6,069 bases of DNA from Acidimicrobiaceae bacterium. GTDB taxonomy: Bacteria > Actinomycetota > Acidimicrobiia > Acidimicrobiales > RAAP-2. The DNA lies in contig PKWA01000105.1 in the NCBI GenBank assembly GCA_003131665.1, positions 26,353 through 32,421 of the forward strand. Reading direction: 5' to 3'. The number at the start of each line of letters is the position of its first letter. Within the stretch, counting starts at the first letter, position 1. A program made the position numbers and the translations under genes. The notes under the pieces are model-generated. The model was given only the letters and a program-made list of their open reading frames with translations. It was not told the origin of the DNA and ran no database searches. Shown here piece by piece: positions 1 through 5,132 of this stretch.

Positions 1-456
1 CTCGCGTCCGCTTCGACCATTGAAGTACAGCTCGGTGATGATGAGGCGATGTTCGGGGTCTAGTCGCTGGAGCGCCGACTCCATCTGCCAGCCGAGCATC
101 GCACGCTCCACGTGGTCCTCGGTTATGGGCTCTAAGCCATCTTCGAGGGGGAGTACGCGCAGTTTTCTCTGCTGGGTACTTAGGTCCAGAATCACGCGCC
201 GCTCGATCGTAAAGAGCCACGTGCGCAGCGTCCCGAGGGTCGAATCGAAGCGAGACCGGGATCGCCAAGCTCGAACAAAAGTCTCTTGCACGACGTCTTC
301 GGCGCTCTCCTTGGAGTTGAGTGAGCGTCGAGCGAATCCGTACAGCTCACCGCCGTGGGCTAAGAACGCCTCACGCAGACCGACTTCATCGGAGGCCTCT
401 GGGCGCGTCTCGAGCGTCGTTCTTGAGGTCGTTCGCTCTCCGCTTTCGGACGCCAC
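1..456 (-). CDS. ECF-type RNA polymerase sigma factor (3' end outside window)
   Basis: The reverse strand reads open from the left edge to a GTG at 456, giving 152 residues; an in-frame TAG lies four codons upstream of that GTG, so the start cannot be much earlier. Residues about 27-98 match sigma-70 region 2: the stretch AEDVVQETFVRAWR (52-65) is the core-binding helix, and TLRTWLFTIERRVILD (76-91) follows as in the -10 recognition part. Residues about 122-152 (MESALQRLDPEHRLIITELY, then FNGRSGRE) are the start of region 4, where a helix-turn-helix that reads the -35 element should continue beyond the edge. There is no region 1 or 3, which defines an ECF factor. It would redirect RNA polymerase to a small regulon. 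It lies 82 bp downstream of a secreted-protein gene on the same strand and is probably co-transcribed with it. Any anti-sigma gene would lie outside the window. No strong ribosome binding site is visible. Confidence 0.9.
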   Translation of the reverse strand, partial: MASESGERTTSRTTLETRPEASDEVGLREAFLAHGGELYGFARRSLNSKESAEDVVQETFVRAWRSRSRFDSTLGTLRTWLFTIERRVILDLSTQQRKLRVLPLEDGLEPITEDHVERAMLGWQMESALQRLDPEHRLIITELYFNGRSGRE

Positions 457-538
457 GGGTCGCGACTACCCGCGCCAACGAGAGGGACGATGCAGCCGAG
501 GACGCATCAGATCAGCGACTCGAACAGCGACGACACAT

Positions 539-1108
539 TTAATAGGCAATCCCACCACCGCCCGAAGCGATGGTGGTCGTTGTGGTGCCCGTCGATGCCT
601 TCTTAAAGATCGTCGCGCTGGACGAGAATGACGCCGCCTTTACGAGATACCAGGTACCGCCAAAAGCGGCGATGCCTTCACCGTGGGACTGCAGTGAACC
701 ACTGTCACCGGCGTACGTATACAGCGGATACGAGTTGAACGTCACCTGCTTCATGGTCGAACTCCTCGTGACAAAGCCGATCTTTCCCTTGACGTTGGCC
801 CCGAGCGTCACCTTGGTCACCGAAGCCTTCACGAGCAGGGGCGGCCACGTGGAAAGACAGGCGCCGCTGCACTTGATCTTGGCGCCTTTTTCCGAACTCA
901 GGATGTACAACGTGCGCGACGAGTGATTGACCAGCGCACCCGAAAAGCCGGTGACGTTGGCCGATTTCAAGGTCGCCGACGTCGCGCCCGAAGCGCTCAC
1001 CATTGGCACCAGCAAGACCGCGCTCGCCGCGAGCGCCACCGTCCAAAGTCGGACGTGCCGGGGTCCGAACCAACCTCGTTGAATCCGTGGTGTTTGCACC
1101 TTTGACAT
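539..1108 (-). CDS. Secreted protein with Yx(FWY)xxD motif (PF03640 / COG4315-like)
   Basis: The protein has 189 residues. An open frame extends to 1138, but the ATG at 1108 is preferred because AAGGAG sits 7 nt before it. Residues 18-43 form a signal peptide: basic PRHVR, a hydrophobic core (WTVALAASAVLLVPMVSAS), and small residues for cleavage near 40-45. There is no lipobox cysteine, so it is probably secreted or anchored by an uncleaved helix rather than being a lipoprotein. The mature part matches the 'secreted repeat of unknown function' family: GALVNHSSRTLYIL (57-70), CSGAC with Cys80 and Cys84, TWPPLL (87-92), and YPLYTYAGD (127-135), which contains the Yx(FWY)xxD signature; FGGTWYLV (149-156) ends the unit. 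The tail is a Thr5 run and GGGG. The biochemical role of the family is not established. It is upstream of, and likely in one transcript with, the ECF sigma gene. Confidence 0.85.
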   Translation of the reverse strand: MSKVQTPRIQRGWFGPRHVRLWTVALAASAVLLVPMVSASGATSATLKSANVTGFSGALVNHSSRTLYILSSEKGAKIKCSGACLSTWPPLLVKASVTKVTLGANVKGKIGFVTRSSTMKQVTFNSYPLYTYAGDSGSLQSHGEGIAAFGGTWYLVKAASFSSSATIFKKASTGTTTTTIASGGGGIAY

Positions 1109-1115
1109 TCGATTT

Positions 1116-1121
1116 CTCCTT
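1116..1121 (-). promoter_or_regulatory. Ribosome binding site setting the start of the PF03640-like gene
   Basis: The reverse strand reads AAGGAG, a full Shine-Dalgarno core, 7 nt before the ATG at 1108. An ATG-initiated reading frame begins 30 bases earlier (1138), but no comparable site precedes it, and the ten extra residues (very basic) would push the signal peptide inward. This site therefore decides the start. Confidence 0.8.
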
Positions 1122-1270
1122 CGGACTTCGCTCCACACCGGCGAAGTGCCCTACTTATGAATACCTAGAACGCACTCGAAATGTTCAGACGAAGTTCAAA
1201 TTACCGGAAAACGCCCAAGTTGACCACATGAGCAAGTTCCCTCGAGCGGTTCCAGCTCGTGAACTGCGAC

Positions 1271-1645
1271 TCAGAGGTCCGAAGGGATCAAGGCAAAGTG
1301 GGGATTGAAGATGAAACCAACGATCGATCCTTGGGGGGTCTGGACCGTCGCAGTGATAATGCCCTCGCCCACGTCACCGACCGGACTGTGCTCGATCGCC
1401 CCGGCCGCAAGAGCAGATTCTACGGCGCGAGTGACGTCGTCTACTCCCCAATAGGTCAGCGCTCCGGCAGCCTCATCGCCGTCGGGGAGTAAACCCAGTT
1501 CGTAGCCGCCGGGATTGAACCCGACGTAGAAGGGTTCATTAAAGTACGGCGCCATGCCCAGAAACTCGCTCCACCACGCGGTGGCCGCGGCCAGATCGGG
1601 CACCGGGTAGATCACGGTTCGTAGACCCAAGAATCGAATGCTCAC
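1271..1645 (-). CDS. VOC superfamily (glyoxalase / bleomycin-resistance fold) protein
   Basis: This is a 124-residue single-gene VOC protein starting with GTG; a weak CAGG lies about 6 nt upstream. The two beta-alpha-beta-beta-beta modules are visible: LRTVIYPVPDLAAATAWWSE with FLG (8-30) opens the first, closing with YELGLLPDG (48-56); LTYWGVDDVTRAVESALAAG (63-82) opens the second, closing with VQTPQGSIVGFIFNPHF (101-117). The length is typical of one VOC chain, which would dimerise to build the active clefts. The usual metal-ligand positions are mostly not ligands here: Thr10 stands where the first-strand His normally is, and Gly110 where the last-strand Glu is; only Glu50 remains. It may therefore bind a small molecule without metal, or use another chemistry. 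The substrate cannot be told from the sequence. Neighbours on both sides look unrelated, and it appears monocistronic. Confidence 0.82.
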   Translation of the reverse strand: MSIRFLGLRTVIYPVPDLAAATAWWSEFLGMAPYFNEPFYVGFNPGGYELGLLPDGDEAAGALTYWGVDDVTRAVESALAAGAIEHSPVGDVGEGIITATVQTPQGSIVGFIFNPHFALIPSDL

Positions 1646-1825
1646 GTTGGCCTGTTTAGCAGATTCATCGCGAAAGTGTCCGAAGGGGACTGCGAGGTGG
1701 TCGGAGCGAGGCGAGATTCATCAGCGCGTCGACGATACCTTTCAGTATGTTGCGCTGGCGAGCTGCAGCGCGAGCTTCGGCCATTCCACGAAGATCAAAA
1801 CTTTCTCCTCGATTAAGTTGGTGAC

Positions 1826-2713
1826 GTGGAGCCACAAAAAGTCATTCTCTACTACTGCTTCACGCCGCTCGAGGACCTCGAGGCGACGCGGCTGTGGCAA
1901 CGTACGCTCGGTGATGGGCTCGGTCTCAAGGGTCGCGTTCTTCTTTCACCGCACGGGATCAACGGCACGCTGGGCGGTGCCATGACCGCTTTGAAGACGT
2001 ACGTCAAACAGACCAAGGAGTACCCGGGATTCAAGCACACGGACTTCAAATGGTCCGAGGGTACCGGCAGTGACTTCCCGCGCCTGCGGGTCCGCGTTCG
2101 AAAGGAGATTGTTACTTTTGGCGCGCCCGGCGAACTCAAGGTCGATGAGCACGGCGTGATCGGAGGCGGAGTTCGCCTGAGCCCACGCCAGGTCAATGAG
2201 CTGGTCGCCCAGCGCGGCGCCGACGTCGTGTTCTTCGACGCGCGCAACGCCTTTGAGGCCAAAATCGGTAAATTCAAGAACGCCGTCGTGCCCGACGTGA
2301 GAGCCACGCGCGATCTGGTCGCCGAACTCGACAGTGGGAAGTTCGACCATCTAAAGGACCGGCCGGTCGTGACTTACTGCACCGGGGGGCTTCGCTGCGA
2401 AGTGTTGTCCTCGTTAATGAAGAATCGCGGATTTAGCGACGTGTATCAGATCGACGGTGGCATCGTTCGTTACGGCGAAGAGTTCGCTGACGAGGGATTA
2501 TGGGAAGGCTCACTCTACCTCTTTGATGGCCGAATGAATTTTCAGTTCAGCGACCGCGCCGTGACCATCGGCCGCTGCGAGCGCTGCGACGCGCCCACCA
2601 GCACCTTCTACAACTGCGCCAACCTCGCGTGCCGCAAACTCATCTTGCTCTGCCCCTCGTGCCAAGCGGACAACGTCAGTACCAACTGCTCACCGACTCA
2701 CCAAGATCTTTGA
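1826..2713 (+). CDS. trhO: tRNA uridine(34) hydroxylase TrhO, rhodanese-domain (YceA/UPF0176)
   Basis: TrhO family members use oxygen to convert uridine 34 of certain tRNAs to 5-hydroxyuridine, which is then methylated or otherwise extended by other enzymes to widen wobble decoding. The 295-residue protein has the whole family layout: an N-terminal domain (about 5-98) with [16 protein letters not shown] (36-51) and [13 protein letters not shown] (87-99); a rhodanese domain (about 118-222) with [13 protein letters not shown] (138-150) and the active loop CTGGLRC (185-191), whose last Cys191 is the conserved catalytic-position residue; and a C-terminal cysteine module, CERC (251-254), NCANLAC (263-269) and CPSC (276-279), likely to bind zinc. 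The GTG at 1826 is the first start after an in-frame TAA at 1814 and places the N-terminal strand KVILYYCF as expected for the family. No clear ribosome binding site precedes it. It converges with the HEAT-repeat gene 31 bp downstream. Confidence 0.95.
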   Translation: MEPQKVILYYCFTPLEDLEATRLWQRTLGDGLGLKGRVLLSPHGINGTLGGAMTALKTYVKQTKEYPGFKHTDFKWSEGTGSDFPRLRVRVRKEIVTFGAPGELKVDEHGVIGGGVRLSPRQVNELVAQRGADVVFFDARNAFEAKIGKFKNAVVPDVRATRDLVAELDSGKFDHLKDRPVVTYCTGGLRCEVLSSLMKNRGFSDVYQIDGGIVRYGEEFADEGLWEGSLYLFDGRMNFQFSDRAVTIGRCERCDAPTSTFYNCANLACRKLILLCPSCQADNVSTNCSPTHQDL

Positions 2714-2715
2714 TC

Positions 2716-2749
2716 CCTAAGGACCGCCGAGGATGTCTCGAGTCTTAGG
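2716..2749. terminator. Possible bidirectional hairpin between convergent genes
   Basis: CCTAAG (2716-2721) and CTTAGG (2744-2749) are perfect inverted arms, with a nested CGAG/CTCG stem (2728-2731, 2737-2740) around a 5-nt loop. It lies between the trhO stop and the HEAT-protein gene, whose TAA stop (2745-2747) sits in the right arm. The place suits a shared terminator, but the stem is interrupted and there is no T run on either side, so it is not a standard intrinsic terminator. Confidence 0.3.
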
Positions 2750-3182
2750 TGTCAACTTCGACGAGACGAACGAGCGCTCGGTGCGCGGCCCGACGAACTC
2801 GTGGTACGGGGTCGTCTTCCAGTTCCGAGATCGCCTCGAGCGCGTCGTCCACGCGATGGCGCGCGACGACCTTGGCGCCCATCTCGCGCACGCGCCACGA
2901 CTCATCATGCAACGAATCCACGAGAACCGTGGTGGCGAGCTCGTCCCAGGCGTAGAGCAGTCCACGCAACACCCACACCCTGGGCCAGTAACCCGTGACG
3001 CCGCCCGCGTCGCCGCGCAACACGACCGCGGCGGCCGGTCCCGCCAAAGCGAGCAGAAACTCCTCGTCAATCACTTCGCCTTTTAGAATCGACACGCACT
3101 TGGCCGCGACGTCGCGCGTCCCGCGTCGGGCGCACTCGCCCTCGATGCTCTGGCGCGGCGTCATGCCCCACTGGCTCACCAT
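2745..3182 (-). CDS. HEAT-repeat domain protein, function unknown
   Basis: This soluble 145-residue protein has no signal peptide or membrane segment. The N-terminal part (MTPRQSIEGECARRGTRD, 7-24) is an amphipathic helix region, followed by a helical pair with LLALAGPAAAVVLRG (43-57) and YWPRVWVLRGLLYAWD (65-80). The second half has two HEAT-like helical hairpins: DESWRVREMGAKVVARH (93-109) and DDPVPRVRRAAHRALVRL (123-140), with the typical Asp-x-x-x-x-Val-Arg pattern that opens the second helix. Such repeats make protein-protein contacts; no catalytic residues are visible. From memory, short proteins of this layout are conserved in actinobacteria without an assigned role. The start may be the ATG at 3182 or the one at 3164; neither has a strong ribosome binding site, the latter giving the more family-like MTPRQ beginning. 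It lies 113 bp downstream of the DtxR-type gene on the same strand, so read-through from the iron operon is possible but unproven. Confidence 0.75.
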   Translation of the reverse strand: MVSQWGMTPRQSIEGECARRGTRDVAAKCVSILKGEVIDEEFLLALAGPAAAVVLRGDAGGVTGYWPRVWVLRGLLYAWDELATTVLVDSLHDESWRVREMGAKVVARHRVDDALEAISELEDDPVPRVRRAAHRALVRLVEVDT

Positions 3183-3256
3183 TTCGCCACCGGCTCAGCG
3201 CGCAGTACTTGCCAACTCACGGTGCCACCTTCACCCAAGAGCCCGCGCCCGACGAT

Positions 3257-3284
3257 TCGAGGATCCCTCGACGCGTCGACGAGG
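3257..3284. terminator. Overlapping palindromes after the DtxR-type gene, possible terminator or attenuator
   Basis: Three symmetric elements share bases: TCGAGG-ATC-CCTCGA (3257-3271), the perfect 12-bp palindrome TCGACGCGTCGA (3268-3279), and CCTCG/CGAGG arms (3266-3270, 3280-3284). They cannot all form at once. They begin 12 bases past the stop codon of the DtxR-type gene and precede the HEAT-protein gene. No T run follows, so the terminator reading is weak. Confidence 0.25.
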
Positions 3285-3295
3285 CCAACGCATCG

Positions 3296-3964
3296 CTACG
3301 GGGTCTCCACCCAAATTCGCTTCGCCGCTTCCATCGAGAGCGTGAGCGGCGTGCCCGCAATCGTGATGGCCACCTGATCGGGCTCGAGCCTGGTTGAGCT
3401 CACCATCACCTCGGTACCTTCTTTGATGGAGTGCTCGGCGAGCATCAACAGTAAAGCGGGCGCCTCGTGCTCGGCCACTTCGGAGATTCGTCGAATCGAG
3501 CCGGGCGTGCCGGGTTCTAAGTCCGCCAACGCCACCAGTACGCCGTAGGGCGCGACGCGCCCGGGAATGACATTCCCGTGTGGGCACGTGGGGGGCGAGC
3601 CCATCGACCGGTCGATCTGGTCGACGACCGCATCCGAAATCGATGAGGAGACGCGCTCGGCCTCGACGTCGGCCGCGGCCCAGTCGAAATTCAGCACGTC
3701 GGTGAGCCAGCGCTCGAGTATTCGGTGACGTCGAACCAGCGCGGTCGCGATGCCCGCGCCGCTTTCCGTGAGTGCCACAGTACGGTCGGCGCCGAGCACG
3801 ACCCAGCCATCTCGCTTTAAACGTTGCAACGCGTCACTGACCGTGGGCGCGCTGACGCCGAGCCAGAACGCGAGGCGACTGGGTCGCACGATCTCGCCTT
3901 CGCCGGCAATGCAGTAGATCGCCTCTAAGTATTTGTCCACCGTGGCGGAGTGCGATATCGCCAT
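3296..3964 (-). CDS. DtxR/IdeR-family metal-dependent transcriptional regulator, altered metal site
   Basis: The 222-residue protein has all three DtxR domains. The winged helix-turn-helix (about 5-68) contains RPSRLAFWLGVSAPTVSDAL (27-46); the SAPTVS segment closely resembles IdeR's SGPTVS recognition helix. The dimerisation/metal domain (about 72-140) has RRHRILERWL (78-87) and CPHGNVIPG (127-135). The C-terminal FeoA/SH3-like domain spans about 148-222. His80 and Glu84 match IdeR ancillary ligands His79 and Glu83. The primary site is changed: Lys11 replaces Met10 (IdeR) or Asp8 (MntR), Glu103 replaces Cys102 (as in MntR), and Ser106-Ser107 replace the Glu-His pair; Asp99 replaces His98. 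The start is firm: GAGGGA (3972-3977) lies 7 nt before the ATG, and the ATG touches the TAG of the permease gene, so the two are translationally linked. It probably represses its own operon through the iron box at 4972-4990, but with unusual metal sensing; a second IdeR elsewhere could be the real partner. Confidence 0.92.
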   Translation of the reverse strand: MAISHSATVDKYLEAIYCIAGEGEIVRPSRLAFWLGVSAPTVSDALQRLKRDGWVVLGADRTVALTESGAGIATALVRRHRILERWLTDVLNFDWAAADVEAERVSSSISDAVVDQIDRSMGSPPTCPHGNVIPGRVAPYGVLVALADLEPGTPGSIRRISEVAEHEAPALLLMLAEHSIKEGTEVMVSSTRLEPDQVAITIAGTPLTLSMEAAKRIWVETP

Positions 3965-4876
3965 CTAGATGTCCCTCGCGATGGGTCGCCCGTCAAACGT
4001 GTGACTCGGGTCCTCTTCTGGTCCTAGGTGGCGCGCACGCTGGTGGCGACGACGACGTCCACTTCGCACAAAGGCCGTCGTGCTCACGGCCACGTACACG
4101 ACCCACACCAGCACCTGAAGAATCGTGGGGCGATCGGCGTAACCCAAAAGGGAGTGGAGGACGTCACCGATGCTGCTGCCTTCTGAGACAACGTGGCTCG
4201 AGTTCCACAACACGTGACGGCCAAAGGGCAGCCAACCAAGCCCTTGCATGTTCTCAACGGCGTCGGCGAGAAGGCCGGCGGCAAAGACCATGAGCACCAC
4301 GCCCAAGATCTGGAAGAAGCGGCGAAGGTTCAATTTCGCACCGAGTCGGTAAATAGCAAAGGCCACGCCGAGCGCGAGCGCGAGTCCGAGGCCAGCCCCC
4401 AAGAGTAAGTAGTTGCCATGCAGTGGCGCACCCGCCTGCTTGGAGCTGGCAAAGACAATGGCCAACGTGAAGACCATGGTCTCGAGACCTTCTCGTCCAA
4501 CGGCCTGAAAGGCCAGGAGCCCGAGTCCCGCTCGGGCGCCTCCCGAGAGTGCAAGGTCGCTTCGACGCTCCAGATCCGTGGCGAGTGAGCGTGCGTGGCG
4601 CTGCATCCAGAACGTCATGTAGGTGAGCGCCCCCGCCGCCACCAAGTAGGTGGCGGTCTCGAAGTAGGTCTGGACGTTCGATCCGCTGTACTGATCAATG
4701 AAGGCGTAGGCGGCGATGCCCCCGGCCAACACCAGCACCAAGGCGGCGGCCACGCCGAGATAGACGTCACGAAAATGTCGCCGTTGTCCGATTCGTTTGA
4801 GGTACGACAACAAGATCGCGACGATCATCGACGCCTCGATCCCCTCGCGGAAAAAGATGACGAAGGTGGGGATCAC
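3965..4876 (-). CDS. efeU: FTR1/EfeU-family iron permease
   Basis: This 303-residue inner-membrane protein belongs to the oxidase-dependent iron transporter family, which moves iron into the cell. Both hallmark iron-binding motifs are present: REGIE (10-14) in the first helix and REGLE (128-132) in the fourth. About seven transmembrane helices are visible (roughly 3-26, 40-61, 71-92, 117-142, 156-177, 187-207, 251-270). WNSSHVVSEGSSIGDVLHSL (224-243) followed by LGYADRP is the usual EfeU loop before the last helix, and a basic, polar cytoplasmic tail closes the protein. The start is GTG at 4876, giving the family's M-[IL]-PTFVI beginning; AAGGGA (4885-4890) lies 8 nt upstream. The length is normal. 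The EfeO and EfeB partners of the common efeUOB operon are absent here; instead a DtxR-type regulator follows directly. An iron box overlaps the predicted promoter, so expression should fall when iron is plentiful. Confidence 0.93.
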   Translation of the reverse strand: MIPTFVIFFREGIEASMIVAILLSYLKRIGQRRHFRDVYLGVAAALVLVLAGGIAAYAFIDQYSGSNVQTYFETATYLVAAGALTYMTFWMQRHARSLATDLERRSDLALSGGARAGLGLLAFQAVGREGLETMVFTLAIVFASSKQAGAPLHGNYLLLGAGLGLALALGVAFAIYRLGAKLNLRRFFQILGVVLMVFAAGLLADAVENMQGLGWLPFGRHVLWNSSHVVSEGSSIGDVLHSLLGYADRPTILQVLVWVVYVAVSTTAFVRSGRRRRHQRARHLGPEEDPSHTFDGRPIARDI

Positions 4877-4971
4877 GCGTTAGGTCCCTTGGCTCGAGCC
4901 GCTTCTACCTCGACCGCCCCAGCGACGAGCGGTGACATTGCGAAGCACCGAACACCACCTCGAAGTTTCAT
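4873..4971 (-). CDS. Possible leaderless 32-aa leader ORF coupled to efeU
   Basis: An open frame of 33 codons runs from ATG at 4971 to a TGA at 4875-4873 that overlaps the efeU GTG as GTGA. The peptide begins MKLRGGVRCFAMSPLVAG and ends ARAKGPNA, which I do not recognise. No Shine-Dalgarno precedes the ATG; it lies about 7 nt past the predicted -10 (4984-4979), so the transcript may start right at the ATG. Leaderless starts are common in actinobacteria, and GTGA overlaps are typical of coupled genes. Against it: efeU has its own ribosome binding site, the peptide has no family, and a frame of this size can arise by chance in GC-rich DNA. An internal ATG at codon 12 is an alternative start. 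Confidence 0.3.
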   Translation of the reverse strand: MKLRGGVRCFAMSPLVAGAVEVEAARAKGPNA

Positions 4972-4990
4972 TTAGGTTAGGCTAACCGAA
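4972..4990. promoter_or_regulatory. Iron box (IdeR/DtxR operator) upstream of efeU
   Basis: TTAGGTTAGGCTAACCGAA matches the 19-bp IdeR/DtxR consensus TTAGGTTAGGCTAACCTAA at 18 of 19 positions; only position 17 differs. The core GGTTAG-G-CTAACC is a perfect inverted repeat. Outer arms TTTCAT (4966-4971) and ATGAAA (4990-4995) extend the symmetry, with the axis shifted by half a base. It covers the predicted -10 of efeU, so a bound metal-loaded repressor would block RNA polymerase. It also lies 142 bp before the divergent MFS gene. Confidence 0.92.
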
Positions 4991-5007
4991 TGAAATATTG
5001 ATGTCAA
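4979..5007 (-). promoter_or_regulatory. Sigma-70-type promoter of the efeU operon
   Basis: On the reverse strand TTGACA (5007-5002, a perfect -35) is followed after 17 bp by TAGCCT (4984-4979). The -10 keeps the three most conserved positions (T1, A2, T6) and lies wholly inside the iron box. Predicted transcription start is about 4973-4971. The perfect -35, ideal spacing and overlap with the operator support the call, although the -10 is only 3 of 6. Confidence 0.65.
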
Positions 5008-5041
5008 CGCTGGCCGCTCCGGGCCAAAGTCGACTGTAGTA

Positions 5042-5054
5042 CCTGATCATCAGG
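5042..5054. promoter_or_regulatory. Inverted repeat, possible operator upstream of the MFS gene
   Basis: CCTGAT-C-ATCAGG is a perfect 6-1-6 palindrome, 78 bp before the MFS start and upstream of its putative -10. No known binding consensus is recognised. It may be a second regulator site or chance. Confidence 0.3.
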
Positions 5055-5080
5055 CATGTCTTGAGCAGGGGGCGCCCGTA

Positions 5081-5086
5081 TATACT
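5081..5086 (+). promoter_or_regulatory. Putative -10 element of the MFS gene
   Basis: TATACT matches the TATAAT consensus at 5 of 6 positions in the region before the MFS gene. The best -35 candidate, TTGAGC (5061-5066), is only 14 bp away, shorter than normal, so the promoter may depend on an activator or on a weaker -35 nearby. Transcription would begin inside the adjacent palindrome (5086-5103). Confidence 0.4.
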
Positions 5087-5103
5087 TGCTTGTTATCAAG
5101 CAA
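5086..5103. promoter_or_regulatory. MarR-like operator palindrome before the MFS gene
   Basis: TTGCTTG-TTAT-CAAGCAA is a perfect 7-4-7 inverted repeat. It begins at the last base of the TATACT -10 and covers the expected transcription start, which is the classic position for a repressor. The TTGC...GCAA pattern with an AT-rich centre resembles operators of MarR-family repressors that control drug-efflux MFS genes. No such regulator gene lies in the window; the family assignment is inference. Confidence 0.55.
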
Positions 5104-5132
5104 TTACCTCACCCACGATGGAGTGACGTTCG

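Noticed and set aside
20..631. A 203-codon plus-strand frame opposite the sigma-factor gene.
   Set aside because: Its composition is Ser/Arg-rich and lacks motifs, while the opposite strand encodes an evident ECF sigma factor and the end of the PF03640-like protein.
1236..1253. Two GGAAC copies (reverse strand, 13 bp apart) upstream of the PF03640-like gene, as a possible ECF -35 for self-regulation by the neighbouring sigma factor.
   Set aside because: Neither copy is followed at 16-17 bp by a recognisable CGTC-type -10, and the site is over 100 bp from the gene.
1243..1259. CGAGC/GCTCG hairpin just beyond the VOC gene stop, as a terminator.
   Set aside because: A 5-bp stem with a 7-nt loop and no T run is too weak to call.
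5118..5126. Tiny start-stop frame ATG-GAG-TGA just before the MFS gene.
   Set aside because: It coincides with the GGAG ribosome binding site, which explains the bases without a regulatory minigene.
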